DNA from: JAGOBP01 sp964550855
GTDB taxonomy: Bacteria > Chloroflexota > Anaerolineae > Fen-1058
NCBI GenBank assembly: GCA_964550855.1
Contig: CAZKBQ010000016.1
Span: 18,891 to 82,890 of the forward strand
Length of the DNA stretch: 64,000 nt
Direction of reading: 5' to 3'
In this document: positions 41,849-56,461 of the stretch, one piece after another
Position numbering within the stretch: position 1 is the first letter of the stretch
Layout: each line of letters begins with the position of its first letter
The notes under the pieces: model-generated
Databases searched by the model: none
Seen by the model: the letters and a program-made list of their open reading frames with translations, nothing else
Told to the model about the DNA's origin: nothing
Program-made: the position numbers and the translations under genes

Positions 41849-44469
41849 GCCAGGTTCAATCGTCCGGCCGCGAAAACACGCCATCCGGCCGCCGGCCACT
41901 CACTTTGCCGGTGCGTCTGACGCTGCTGGTGTTACTCATCGTGTTGCCCGCCTTGTTGTTTGGTCAGCTGGCCAGCAATGCGCTGGTTGGCCGCGATTTT
42001 GAGGACGTCGCCAATGCCCAACTGAGCGCGGCCGCCGACGGCCTGGCGAGTCAGGCCGCGGCCTGGTTGGATCTGCGCGCCCGTTCGCTGCAGCAAATGG
42101 TGACCCAGGCCGACGTGATAAGTATGCAGCCTGAACGGCAGGTGCCGGTGCTGCGTGCCCTGACCGCCATTTACACCGACACATACCTGGCCAGCACCAC
42201 CGACCTGACCGGCCGCAACGTCGCCCGCAGTGACGGCGCGGCGCTGACTGATTACGGCGATCGTGCGTGGTTCAAGCAGGCGAGCGCCGGCGCACCGGTG
42301 GCAATTCAGGCCCTGATCGGCCGAACGAGCAACCAGCCGGCGCTGGTGATGGCGGCGCCCATCCGCGACGAGTCGCAGACCGTCATCGGCGTGGGTATGT
42401 TTGCCAGCGAACTGACGGTGATTCGCAACGAGGTGCTGGGCACGCGGCTGGGCCGCACGGGCCACGCGTACTTGATCAATGATCAAGATCAGATTATCGC
42501 CCACTCGAATCCCGCATTAAGCGACACTGAACTGCACGACGCGCGCCAGTATCCAGCCGTGCGGGCACTGCGTCAGGGCGGCGGCCCGATGCTTGATTTT
42601 ACTGACAGTGACGGGCGCGAGTGGCGATCGTACGCTGTCTCGATGCCGGGCGGCTGGGCCATCATCGCCGAAGAGCAAATCTCGGAATTGCTGGCGCCGC
42701 TCAATGCCTTCCGGGTGACGACCCTGATGCTGTTGCTAGGCATGCTGCCGATCGCGGGATTGATCTGGCTGAGCCTGCGCCGTGCGCTGCGCCCGATCGT
42801 TCAGCTCACTGAGACGGCCACAGCCATCACCGCCGGCGATTTTTCGCGGCCGCTGCCGGCAACGCGCCCCGACGAGATCGGTCTGCTGGCCCGGGCCTTT
42901 GGCACGATGACGGCCCGGCTGCGCGAGCTCATTGATTCACTGGAAACGCGGGTCGAGCTGCGCACCGCGCAGCTGCAAGCCAGCGCCGAGGTCGGCCGCG
43001 CCGCCACCGCCTTGCTCAATCCCGATGATTTGCTCCAGCAGATTGTCGCGCTGATTAAGGAGCGTTTCAACTTCTACTACACGGCCGTGTTCCTGCTGGA
43101 CGAGACCGGCACGCGCGCCGTGCTGCGCGAAGCGAGCGGCCCCGACAATGTGGCGTGGGTCCTCAAGTCTGCCGGCCACAGCCTCAACGTGGACAATCAG
43201 TCGATGGTGGGTTCCGCCATTCTCACGCGGCGAGCCCGGATTGCGCTGGATGTGGGTGCAGGAGCGGTGCGTTTTGCCAATCCGCTGCTGCCTGACACCC
43301 GATCGGAAATTGCGCTGCCCCTGATGGCAGGCGACCGGGCGCTGGGCGCGTTGGATGTTCAATCGATAGAGACGGGCGCGTTCGATGAAGCCAGCGCCGC
43401 CGTGCTGCAAGCCATGGCGAATCAGATCGCGGTGGCGTTGACTAATGCTTTCCAATATCAGCGCGAACAGGCTCGTTCACAGCAGACCACCGGCCTGCTG
43501 GAAGCGGTGTTGGAGTTATCGGCCCAGGCCGATCGTGAGGCGCTGAACGCGCACATTGTGCAGGTGGCCATGTCGCTCCTGGATGCCGACGGCGCGGGCC
43601 TGTGGTTCCCGGTTGGCGATCAGGAGATTGAACTTCAATACACGGTCAATGTAGGCGATAGCAATTTGAGCGGCCGCCGCCTGCGAGTGGGCGACGGTCT
43701 GACCGGCCAGGTATTTGCCACCGGCCTGACCCTGCGCGTTGACGATTATCAAACGTGGCGTGGCCACGCGACGGCGTTTGCCGACGCGCCCTTCCACGCG
43801 GCGCTTAGCGTGCCGCTGGTGTGGCAAGACCGGATCATCGGCGCGCTGGCGCTGACCCGTTCTCAGCCCGGCCGTCCCTTCAGCGCGGTGGATGAGAGCA
43901 ACGCCCAGCTGTTGGCGACACAAGCCGCGGCGGCCATCGAGAACGTGCGGCTGCGCGAAGAGCAGCAGCGTGCGCTGGAGCAGCTGGATGCCGTAAACCG
44001 CCGCCTGACCGGGGAGACCTGGCAAGATGAAGCGTTGAACGTGCAGGCGATATACGAGCGCCAGACGCGGACGGCCACATCAACCGAAGGCGGCCTGTCG
44101 CTGGAAGTGCCCATCAGGTTGCGCGGCCAGGCCATCGGTCTGCTGACCCTGCAGCGCCAACAGCCCGGGGAACTGAGCGACGATGAGCGTGAACTGATCG
44201 ACGGCGTGGTGCAGCAGATGTCGCTGGCGCTGGAAAATCAACGATTGACCAGCGTAGCCCAACGAGCCGCGCGGCGCGATAGGGCGATTGCCGAAACCGC
44301 CGACAAGATTCACCAACCCACCAATCTGGACGCCATCCTGCGGGTGGCCGTGGATGAACTGACGCGGATCACCGGCGCCGTCGGCGCGGGTGTACAGCTG
44401 GGCTTTGTGCCGCTGTCATCAAACGGTCAGGCTGCGCCGGATTCCCGGCGACAGGAGAATGAATCATGA
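41845..44469 (+). CDS. Membrane CACHE-HAMP-GAF sensor without output domain
   Basis: 874 residues, the shortest of the five kinaseless sensors. Signal-anchor helix (about 15-40), extracytoplasmic CACHE domain (45-285; DYGDRAWFKQAS and IRDESQTVIGVGMFASEL), helix (289-315), HAMP (316-368), GAF near 380-540 and 550-710, linker NRRLTGETW, a reduced GAF (740-815) and the common tail (RDRAIAETADKIHQPTNLDAIL). It looks like a paralogue of the preceding gene with a diverged ligand domain, consistent with tandem duplication. CAGGAGGCGCAGGC precedes the ATG, and the stop overlaps the next start (ATGA). Confidence 0.9.
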   Translation: MSQVQSSGRENTPSGRRPLTLPVRLTLLVLLIVLPALLFGQLASNALVGRDFEDVANAQLSAAADGLASQAAAWLDLRARSLQQMVTQADVISMQPERQVPVLRALTAIYTDTYLASTTDLTGRNVARSDGAALTDYGDRAWFKQASAGAPVAIQALIGRTSNQPALVMAAPIRDESQTVIGVGMFASELTVIRNEVLGTRLGRTGHAYLINDQDQIIAHSNPALSDTELHDARQYPAVRALRQGGGPMLDFTDSDGREWRSYAVSMPGGWAIIAEEQISELLAPLNAFRVTTLMLLLGMLPIAGLIWLSLRRALRPIVQLTETATAITAGDFSRPLPATRPDEIGLLARAFGTMTARLRELIDSLETRVELRTAQLQASAEVGRAATALLNPDDLLQQIVALIKERFNFYYTAVFLLDETGTRAVLREASGPDNVAWVLKSAGHSLNVDNQSMVGSAILTRRARIALDVGAGAVRFANPLLPDTRSEIALPLMAGDRALGALDVQSIETGAFDEASAAVLQAMANQIAVALTNAFQYQREQARSQQTTGLLEAVLELSAQADREALNAHIVQVAMSLLDADGAGLWFPVGDQEIELQYTVNVGDSNLSGRRLRVGDGLTGQVFATGLTLRVDDYQTWRGHATAFADAPFHAALSVPLVWQDRIIGALALTRSQPGRPFSAVDESNAQLLATQAAAAIENVRLREEQQRALEQLDAVNRRLTGETWQDEALNVQAIYERQTRTATSTEGGLSLEVPIRLRGQAIGLLTLQRQQPGELSDDERELIDGVVQQMSLALENQRLTSVAQRAARRDRAIAETADKIHQPTNLDAILRVAVDELTRITGAVGAGVQLGFVPLSSNGQAAPDSRRQENES

Positions 44470-47400
44470 GCGAAGAACGCGAACTGGCGGTCAGCCTGGC
44501 CGCGCACAGCCAGTACCTTCGCGACTGCATGGCCCAGGCCTGGCGCAGTCACGCACCCAAGAGCACCGTGCTGCTGAATGATCCGGGGCGTCCTGTCGAA
44601 ATCGCCGACGCGATCAATCGGGCGTGGTTCAGCTGGTTGGACAACGTGCGCGAAGTCGCGCCGGTGCGGATGCTGGCGGCTGAAGAGGTGCGCAAAGGCC
44701 TGATCTATTCCAACGCCGCCGTTCTGGCGCGGTCATTCACCGAAGCGATCGCCGAAGTACTGAAGGAGCACCCGCAAGCCGCATCTGCCCTGAAACTGGC
44801 GCAACAATTCACGGCCATCTTTGTGGATCAGGTGGCCACCCTGCAGGAATTGCGCGCTCTGCAGGAACAGGAACGACTGGCACAACATCTGCAGGCCAGC
44901 GCCGAAGCCGGCCGCGCTGTCGCCGCCACGCGCGACATGGATGAATTGATGCGCCAGATCGTCAATCTCCTGGCCGATCGATTTGGTTATCTGTTCGCCG
45001 GGATCTACACCTTCGATGCAGGCAACTCCAGCGCGATCTTGCGCGAGGCTTCGGGCAAGATCGGTGAAGACCTCAAGAATCGCCGTCACAGCTGGCCGCT
45101 GGATGGCGCGTCGCCGGTGGCGACTGCCGCCCGCACCCGCCAGGCTTGCCTTAAGCACCAGGTCGACGACACTGCGCGCTGGATGCCGAACAGCCGATCA
45201 GAAGTGGCACTGCCGCTGCTGGCCGGCCAAATGGTGCTGGGCGTGCTGGATGTACACGCGCTGGAGGCGGACGCCTTCGATAAAGTCAGCGTTACTCTGC
45301 TCGAAAACATCGCCGATCAGCTGGCAATGGCGCTGGACAATGCACGGTTGCTCGAACAGTCGCAGACCGCATTGAATGACGCGCGCAGCACACAACAGCT
45401 GCTATCGACATTGATCGACAGCCTGCCCAGCCCGGTGTTCTTCAAAGATGCGAACGGCACCTATCTGGGCTGCAACCGCGCGTTTGAGGCCTACACCGGT
45501 CGGCCGCGCGCCGAGATCATCGGCCGCACCGTGTTTGATACCACCGGGCCCGAGCTGGCGCAGCGTCACCACGCCAAAGATCGAGAATTGCTCGAAAATC
45601 CGGGCGTGCAAGTTTACGAATCCACCGTACCCTATGCCGATGGCACCCTGCATAACGTGGTTTATAACAAAGCCACGTTCACTGACGCGCAGGGGCGGCC
45701 GGCCGGTCTGGTGGGCGTGATCGTGGATGTGACCGAGCGCAAGCAGGCGGAAGAGTCACTGCTCAAGTTCCGGCGGGCCATCGAGCAATCAACCGACGCC
45801 GTGTTCATGACCGATCTGGATGGCAAGATCGTGTACGCCAATCCAGCCTTTGAACAGGTTTATGGCTACAGGGCCGCCGAAGCGGTGGGCCAAACGCCGC
45901 GCATCCTCAAGTCGGGCTTGATCCCGCCAGAGCGCTATGCCGAGTTCTGGAGAGCGCTGCTGAGTGGTCAGGTGGTGGCCGGCGAAATCATCAACAAGGC
46001 CAAAGACGGTCGGCTGGTGCCGGTGGAGGGCTCCAACATACCCATCATCGACGACAATAATGCGACGGTGGGCTTTGTGGCCGTGCACCGCGACATCACC
46101 GCGCGCAAGCAGACCGAAGAGGCAGCGCGCCGCTATCAAACCCAGCTGGCCGAAGCGCTGCGCATCGCGCAGCTGGCCTACTGGGAATATGATGTCGCCA
46201 GCGACACTTTCACCTTCAACGATCAGTTCTATGCTTTGCTGCGCACCACCGCCGAGGCCGAAGGCGGCTACACCATGTCCTCGGCCCGCTACGCCCAGCG
46301 CTTCGTGCATCCCGACGACGCCCCCATCGTCGGCGAGGAGATCCGTCGGGCGCTGGAGACCACCGATCCCACCTACAGCCGCCAGATCGATCATCGCATC
46401 TTCTACGCCGACGGCGAGCCGGGTTATTTCAGCGTTCGCTTCTACATCGAGAAAGACGCCAACGGCCGCACCGTCAAGACCTATGGCGCCAACCAGGACA
46501 TCACCGAGCGCAAACGTGCCGAGGGGGTCTCGCAGCGCAACGAAGAGCAGCTGTTAGAAGCGTTGCGCATCGCGCATCTGGGCTACTGGGAATACGACGT
46601 CGCCAACGACACCTTCACCTTTAACGATCAGTTCTATTCGCTGCTGCACACCACTGCTCAGGCTGAGGGCGGCTACCTGATGCGTTCGGCGACGTACGCT
46701 CAGAGATTCGTGCATCCGCAGGACGCGAGTCTGGTGGGCGAGGAGATCGGTCGGGCGTTAGCCAGCACCGACCCTGACTACCACCGCCAGATCGATCATC
46801 GCATCCTCTACGCGGACGGCGGCGAAGGGTTCATCACCGTGCGCTTCCGCGTGGAACGCGATGCAGCCGGTCACCCGATCAAGTTCGTCGGCGCCAATGA
46901 GGACATCACCGAGCGCAAGCGCGCCGAGGAAGCTTTGCGGCGCAACGAAGAGCAGCTGTTAGAGGCGCTGCGCATCGCGCATCTGGGCTACTGGGAATAC
47001 GACGTCGCCAACGACACCTTCACNNNNNNNNNNNNNNNNNNNNNNNNNNNNNNNNNNNNNNNNNNNNNNNNNNNNNNNNNNNNNNNNNNNNNNNNNNNNN
47101 NNNNNNNNNNNNNNNNNNNNNNNACCCGATCAAGTTCGTCGGCGCCAATGAGGACATCACCGAGCGCAAGCGCGCCGAAGCCAGATTGCAAGAACTGCTC
47201 AACGACGTTCAGAGGTCTGAGCGCTTGATGCGCTCCGTCATCGACGCCACACCAGACTGGATCTTCATCAAGGATCAACAGCACCGCTATCGCCTGGTTA
47301 ATCAAGGCTATGCTTCTGCTCTGCACCTGCAGCCGGAAGATTTCATCGGGAAGACCGATCTGGATTTGGGCTTCCCCGAAGAACTGGTGAAGGGCAATCC

Positions 47401-49175
47401 CGACAAGGGCATTCGCGGCTTCTGGGCCGATGACCGCCTGGTGATGGATACGGGAGAACCGCAAGTTTACGCCAATGACCCGGCAACCATCGACGGCGTC
47501 GTTCACGTCTTTAACACCATCAAGGTTCCTCTGCGCGACATCGATGGGAACATCTGGGGAGTGCTCGCCTTCGCCCGCGACATCACCGAGCGCGAGCGCC
47601 TGCTGGCCGAGCAGCAAAAACGCGCCTTGCAACTCCAGACAGCGGCAGAGGTGTCACGGGCGGCGGCGTCGATTCTGGAGCCCGATGTGTTGATTGACAC
47701 GGGCGCCGAGCTGGTGCGTGAACGCTTTGGCTTGTACTATGTGGGCATCTTCCTGTTGGACGAAACCGGGGAGTGGGCGGTTTTGCGCGCCGGGACTGGC
47801 GAGGCCGGCCGGGCGATGATCGCCGCCGGGCACAAACTGCGAGTGGGCGGTTCCTCGATGATCGGCTGGTGCATCGCCAACCGGCAGGCGCGCATCGCGT
47901 TGGACGTGGGCGAAGAGGCGGTGCGCTTCGACAACCCGTTGCTGCCAGAGACCCGATCGGAAATGGCGCTGCCGCTGATCAATCGCGGGCGCGTGATGGG
48001 CGCAGCCACCATCCAATCGCGTGAGGCTCGCGCCTTTGGCCCGGAGGATATTGCGGTGTTGCAGACCATGGCCGATCAGCTGACGACGGCCGTGGCCAAC
48101 GCCCGATTGTTTGAACAGTCCCAGCGGGCCGCCCGCGAACTGGCCGCCATCAACGAGATGGTGCGCGCCGTCTCGCAAGAAATCGAATTGCCGCGCGTGC
48201 TGGAAGCCGCCTATATCGCCGTGAAGCAAATCATGCCGGCGGATGCCTTCATCGTGGCGCTGCACGACGCCGATTCGGACACGGTGTCTTTTCCGCTCAT
48301 CTATGATGCGGGACAGAAGTACAATGAACCGGCCGGGCCGCTGTCACCAACCTCGCGGATCGGCCAGGTCATCCGTACGGGTGAGCCGATCTTGATACAC
48401 GTCACGCCGGATGAGCTGGCGCAAGTGACCGAAGTGCCGCACGGCATCGGCGATGTAAATCGCCCTTCGGCCTCGCTGCTCTACGTTGCCATGAAGAGCG
48501 GCACGCAAGTCCTGGGCGCGCTGTCGGTGCAGAGTTACGACTTTAACGCCTATTCCGCCGCGCACGTGGGGCTGTTGAGCACGCTGGCCAATCAGCTGGT
48601 CACGGGCATCCGCAACGCGCAGCTGTTCGAGGAGACGCGCCGGGTGGCCGAAGAACTGGCCGAGGTCAACCGCCGCCTGACGGGTGAAGCCTGGCGCAGC
48701 TTCATGAGCGCGGCCAGCGATCACGGCGTCATCTGGCGCAGCAACACCGAAGATCTGAAACCGCTCACTGAGGCCGAAGCCAACCAGCTGGCCGCCGGCC
48801 AGATCGTGACGCGCCCCGACGGCGGAGATCTCCGGGTGAGCATCCCGGTGATGCTGCGCGGGCAGCTGATCGGCGCGCTGCACCTGCGGGTGCCGGGCTC
48901 GCGCTGGACGAACGATCTGGCCGCCATGGCCTCAACGATTGCCGGGCACCTGGCGCAGGCTGCCGAGAATACACGCCTGTTGGAGCAGACCGAACGTCTG
49001 GCACAGCGCGAGCGCACCATCAACGAGATCAACAGCCGCGTGCGCCAGACCATCGATTTGGATTCGATCCTGAGGACCGCCGTCAACGAGCTGGGCCAAA
49101 CGCTAAGGGCGGCGCGCGTCGTGGCACGGCTGAGTCTGGAGCCGGAGACCGTTGAAAACGGGCGAGGTGACAACC

Positions 49176-49183
<8 letters not shown>
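44466..49183 (+). CDS. Giant cytoplasmic GAF/PAS sensor interrupted by an assembly gap
   Basis: Read as one gene across 100 Ns (47024-47123). An all-helical N-terminal domain (1-140) recalls RsbR-type N domains. Then GAF (140-295), two PAS (305-425, 430-555), three tandem 135-residue PAS units (46131 onward, the third broken by the gap), another PAS (about 47205-47600), GAF (47630-48115), GAF (48130-48650), linker NRRLTGEAW, a reduced GAF and the shared tail. Downstream sequence resumes two bases off the upstream frame. Filling the gap with the 254 bp expected from the preceding repeat restores one frame and gives about 1623 residues. No kinase domain. The stop overlaps the next gene by 8 bp. 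Confidence 0.85.
46131..47023 (+). repeat. Tandem 405-bp PAS-coding repeat
   Basis: Units start at 46131, 46536 and 46941, a period of exactly 405 bp or 135 codons. Units two and three are almost identical over the readable part, for example CGCAACGAAGAGCAGCTGTT at 46536 and 46941. The third unit runs into the N gap and its last part reappears at 47124. Confidence 0.9.
47024..47123. other. Assembly gap (100 N)
   Basis: The run of exactly 100 Ns is a placeholder, not a measured length. By comparison with the previous repeat unit, 46619-46872 is the missing counterpart, so the real gap is 254 bp, or 254 plus whole 405-bp units if more copies were collapsed. The apparent stop near 47228 in the upstream frame is an artefact of the placeholder length. 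Confidence 0.95.
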
Positions 49184-53807
<4,624 letters not shown>

Positions 53808-53821
53808 AAGCAGGCTCAACC

Positions 53822-54151
53822 ATGTCACAACCCTTGACCTTCAGCCGGCACGCCAGGCAGCGCATGGCACAACGGCGGTTGAGTGTGGCCGATGTGGATT
53901 ACGTGGTGCAGCACGGCCGACATGTGCACACGGCCGGGGTTGTGTGCTGTTTTCTGGGCCGGCGCGAGCTGGCGCTGTACGCGGACGAGGACGGCCGCCA
54001 TGATCATCTGGAGGGCACGACGGTTTTGTTGGATACGGAGACCAATCGGACGGTGGTGACCGTCTATCGCAATCGCAGCGCGCTGAAAAAGATCAACCGC
54101 AAAGCCCGCTACGATCTATCACGCGCCATGCACCGGCCGGCGATCAGCTGA
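53822..54151 (+). CDS. DUF4258 domain protein
   Basis: This 109-residue basic protein begins with the DUF4258 signature TFSRHARQRMAQRRLSVADVDYVV, and later has TNRTVVTVYRNRSALKK. The family is small, of unknown function, and some members lie in toxin-antitoxin-like pairs. Here there is no antitoxin-like partner, and the gene sits 14 bp after the hybrid kinase, so it belongs to the operon. A role in RNA or protein binding is possible but not shown. Confidence 0.8.
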   Translation: MSQPLTFSRHARQRMAQRRLSVADVDYVVQHGRHVHTAGVVCCFLGRRELALYADEDGRHDHLEGTTVLLDTETNRTVVTVYRNRSALKKINRKARYDLSRAMHRPAIS

Positions 54152-54165
54152 AAGCACCGGAAGCC

Positions 54166-54708
54166 ATGATCGAATCCGCGCTGCTCAATCAACCCGTGAC
54201 GGCCGCCGTACTGGCCGTCGCGCTGTTACTGCTGGATCACTACACGGCGCTGCATGAGGCCAGGCTGTATCACGCCGGTCTGAAGGATTTTGTGGTGTAC
54301 GAAGGGTTGTACCGGTTTGCCATGAGCGGTTGGCGATTTGCGCTGGCGCTGGCGGTGTTGGTCGTCGGCGTCGGGGCGGCGTGGTGGCTGCTGATCCGAC
54401 AGGCCGCGCGGCCCGATGTGTTCTTGATTCTGATGGGCGGCCTGCTGTTAACGCCGCTGGCCGATGTCTTGATGCAATACCGGAACATCATGTTCTTCCG
54501 TGAAGTGCAGCGGCGCGGCGGGCTGAGCGGCCGCGTGATTTATACGCGGCGGGCGGCGCTGATGCAGCGCGTGTACGAGCAGTACACCTTTGTGATCCTG
54601 TATGCACTGCTGTTCGTGCTGGCCGGCAGCTGGTTCTTTCTCGGCGGCGCGGCGGCGTGCTTTGTGAACAGCCGCCGGCTGCGCGACTGGACGATCGTGA
54701 AAGCCTAA
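54166..54708 (+). CDS. Four-helix membrane protein of unknown function
   Basis: 180 residues with four hydrophobic segments (about 10-25, 55-77, 85-102 and 140-165), joined by a basic cytoplasmic-looking loop (REVQRRGGLSGRVIYTRRAALMQRVYEQY). I recognise no family. It starts 14 bp after the DUF4258 gene and is the last gene before a 94-bp repeat-containing gap, so it probably ends this part of the operon. Confidence 0.75.
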   Translation: MIESALLNQPVTAAVLAVALLLLDHYTALHEARLYHAGLKDFVVYEGLYRFAMSGWRFALALAVLVVGVGAAWWLLIRQAARPDVFLILMGGLLLTPLADVLMQYRNIMFFREVQRRGGLSGRVIYTRRAALMQRVYEQYTFVILYALLFVLAGSWFFLGGAAACFVNSRRLRDWTIVKA

Positions 54709-54730
54709 AAACCGACAACTGATCAACATC

Positions 54731-54793
54731 ACGTTTTACGTATTGCGTATTGCGTATTACGTTTCACTCGTTACCCATTACTCCTTACACTCA
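54731..54793 (+). repeat. Nine degenerate tandem heptamers
   Basis: The gap before the threonine synthase fusion parses without interruption into ACGTTTT, ACGTATT, GCGTATT, GCGTATT, ACGTTTC, ACTCGTT, ACCCATT, ACTCCTT, ACACTCA. Period 7 is exact, though units drift. Similar units occur before the threonine dehydratase at 16108-16135. The function is unknown. Confidence 0.75.
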
Positions 54794-54802
54794 AGGCACA
54801 TC

Positions 54803-56446
54803 ATGCACGATCCAATACTGGAATGCCCACGCTGCGGGACGCAATTCACCTTCACCAGTGCGCCGGGGGTCTGCCCGCAGTGCAGGTCAGATTATCTGGA
54901 AGTAGACTACGACCTCGACGCCATCAAGCACGAAGCCGTGCCAGAGTGGGCGCAGCGGCCGTTCAATCTGTGGCGTTACCGCGAGCTGCTGCCGCTGCGC
55001 AACGACGCCAATATCGTCAGCCTGGGCGAAGGCGGCACGCCGCTGCTGCCGTCCACCAATCTGGGCACCATGCTGGGGCACGATTACATCTTCGTCAAGG
55101 ACGAGCGGCAAGGCCCCACCGGGTCGTTCAAGGATCGACAGGCCTCGCTGGCGATCAGCGCCATGAAAGAGGCCGGCATCACCGAAGCCGTCGTCGCCAG
55201 CACCGGCAACGTCGCCATCTCATACTCGGCGTATTGCGCGCGCGCCGGCATCAAGCTGTGGGCGTTTCTCACCAGCCTGGTGCCCGCCGACAAAATGCGC
55301 GAAGTGGCCCTGTACGGCAGCGAAGTCGTCAAGATCACCGGCACCTACGATCAGTGCAAGGAAGTGGCCGCCGAGTTCGCGCAGCATCGCGGCCTGTTTC
55401 TGGACAAAGGGCTGCGATCGATCGCGGCGCGGCAGAGCATGAAAACGCTGGCCTTTGAAGTTTGCGAGCAATTAGGCTGGCTTAGCGGCAAGGGGAAATG
55501 GCGCGCGCCCGATTGGTATATCCAGGCGGTCAGCGGCGGCATGGGACCGATCGGCACGTGGCGCGGCTTTCAAGAGCTCTATCAGCTGGGCTTGATTGAT
55601 CGGCTGCCGAAGATCGGCATCGTGCAGGCCAGCGGCTGCGCGCCGATGGTCACCGCTTTCAAGGCCGGGCGCGATTCGGCCGACATCGTCACTGACCCGC
55701 GCACGCACATCGCCACGCTGGCCACCGGCAACCCTGGCCTCGCCTACACTGAGCTGCGCCGCATCGTGCAGCAATCGGGCGGCACGATGGAGATGGTGTC
55801 CGATGAGGAAGCCTTCCGCGCCATGCACGTCATGGCCAAGATGGACGGCCTGTCGGTGGAACCGGCCACCGCGGTGGCCTTCGCGGGGCTGTTCAATCTC
55901 ATCAGCCAGCAGCGCATCAAACGCAGCGAGATCGTCGTCGTCAACTGCTCGGGGCACACGTTCCCGGTGGAGAAAGAATTGCTGGGTGACGACTGGGCGC
56001 GCAGCATCGACGCCTCTGCTTCGACGGCCGCGCCGGCCGAAGGACTGTTGTCCGCGCTGGAACGGCTGGACGATCGGATGCGCAACATCCTCATCATGGA
56101 CGATACTCCCGAAGCCACGCTGCTGCTCCGACGGATCTTGCAGGCCCACGGGCGCTATCACATCCGCGAGGCCGCCAACGGCCGCCTCGGGCTGGAGATG
56201 GTGCGGGCGCAGCCGCCCGATCTGATCCTGCTCGATCTGATGATGCCGGAGATGGACGGTTTTGCCGTGCTGGACGTGCTGAAGGCCGACAAGGAACTGA
56301 GCCAGATCCCGGTCATCGTCGTAACGGCCAAGGAACTGACCAGCCTGGAAAAACAGCGCCTGCAGGGCAAGGCCCAATCGTTGATGGAAAAAGGCACGTT
56401 TACCGATCAAGAGATCGTCGACCGGATGTTGGATGCGTTGACGTAG
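54803..56446 (+). CDS. thrC: Threonine synthase fused to a C-terminal receiver domain
   Basis: 547 residues. An N-terminal zinc ribbon (Cys8, Cys11, Cys24, Cys27) leads to a PLP fold-type II domain (about 45-410) of the threonine synthase family. It has cofactor Lys110 in GPTGSFKDRQAS, STGNVAISYSAY, QAVSGGMGPIG and ATGNPGL. The family converts O-phosphohomoserine to threonine. Residues 427-547 are a receiver: Asp-Asp in ILIMDDTPE, phospho-acceptor Asp478 in LLDLMMPEMDG, Thr in VVTAKEL and Lys in LMEKGTF. The receiver closely resembles receiver 2 of the 49176 hybrid kinase, including Lys-Gly for Lys-Pro. ATG 54803 matches the zinc-ribbon start. Phospho-control of the enzyme is inference. Confidence 0.88.
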   Translation: MHDPILECPRCGTQFTFTSAPGVCPQCRSDYLEVDYDLDAIKHEAVPEWAQRPFNLWRYRELLPLRNDANIVSLGEGGTPLLPSTNLGTMLGHDYIFVKDERQGPTGSFKDRQASLAISAMKEAGITEAVVASTGNVAISYSAYCARAGIKLWAFLTSLVPADKMREVALYGSEVVKITGTYDQCKEVAAEFAQHRGLFLDKGLRSIAARQSMKTLAFEVCEQLGWLSGKGKWRAPDWYIQAVSGGMGPIGTWRGFQELYQLGLIDRLPKIGIVQASGCAPMVTAFKAGRDSADIVTDPRTHIATLATGNPGLAYTELRRIVQQSGGTMEMVSDEEAFRAMHVMAKMDGLSVEPATAVAFAGLFNLISQQRIKRSEIVVVNCSGHTFPVEKELLGDDWARSIDASASTAAPAEGLLSALERLDDRMRNILIMDDTPEATLLLRRILQAHGRYHIREAANGRLGLEMVRAQPPDLILLDLMMPEMDGFAVLDVLKADKELSQIPVIVVTAKELTSLEKQRLQGKAQSLMEKGTFTDQEIVDRMLDALT

Positions 56447-56461
56447 CGCCGGAGGTGCGCC

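Noticed and set aside
46131..47023. Mobile element or phage-tail-like repeat
   Set aside because: The repeat is in frame, 135 codons long and encodes a PAS fold; no transposase, integrase target or inverted ends are present.
44466..47228. Premature stop or frameshift in the 44466 sensor
   Set aside because: The stop lies after a 100-N placeholder whose length is arbitrary; the repeat-based gap size restores the frame.
54731..54793. CRISPR array
   Set aside because: Units are 7 bp with no spacers and there are no cas genes in the window.
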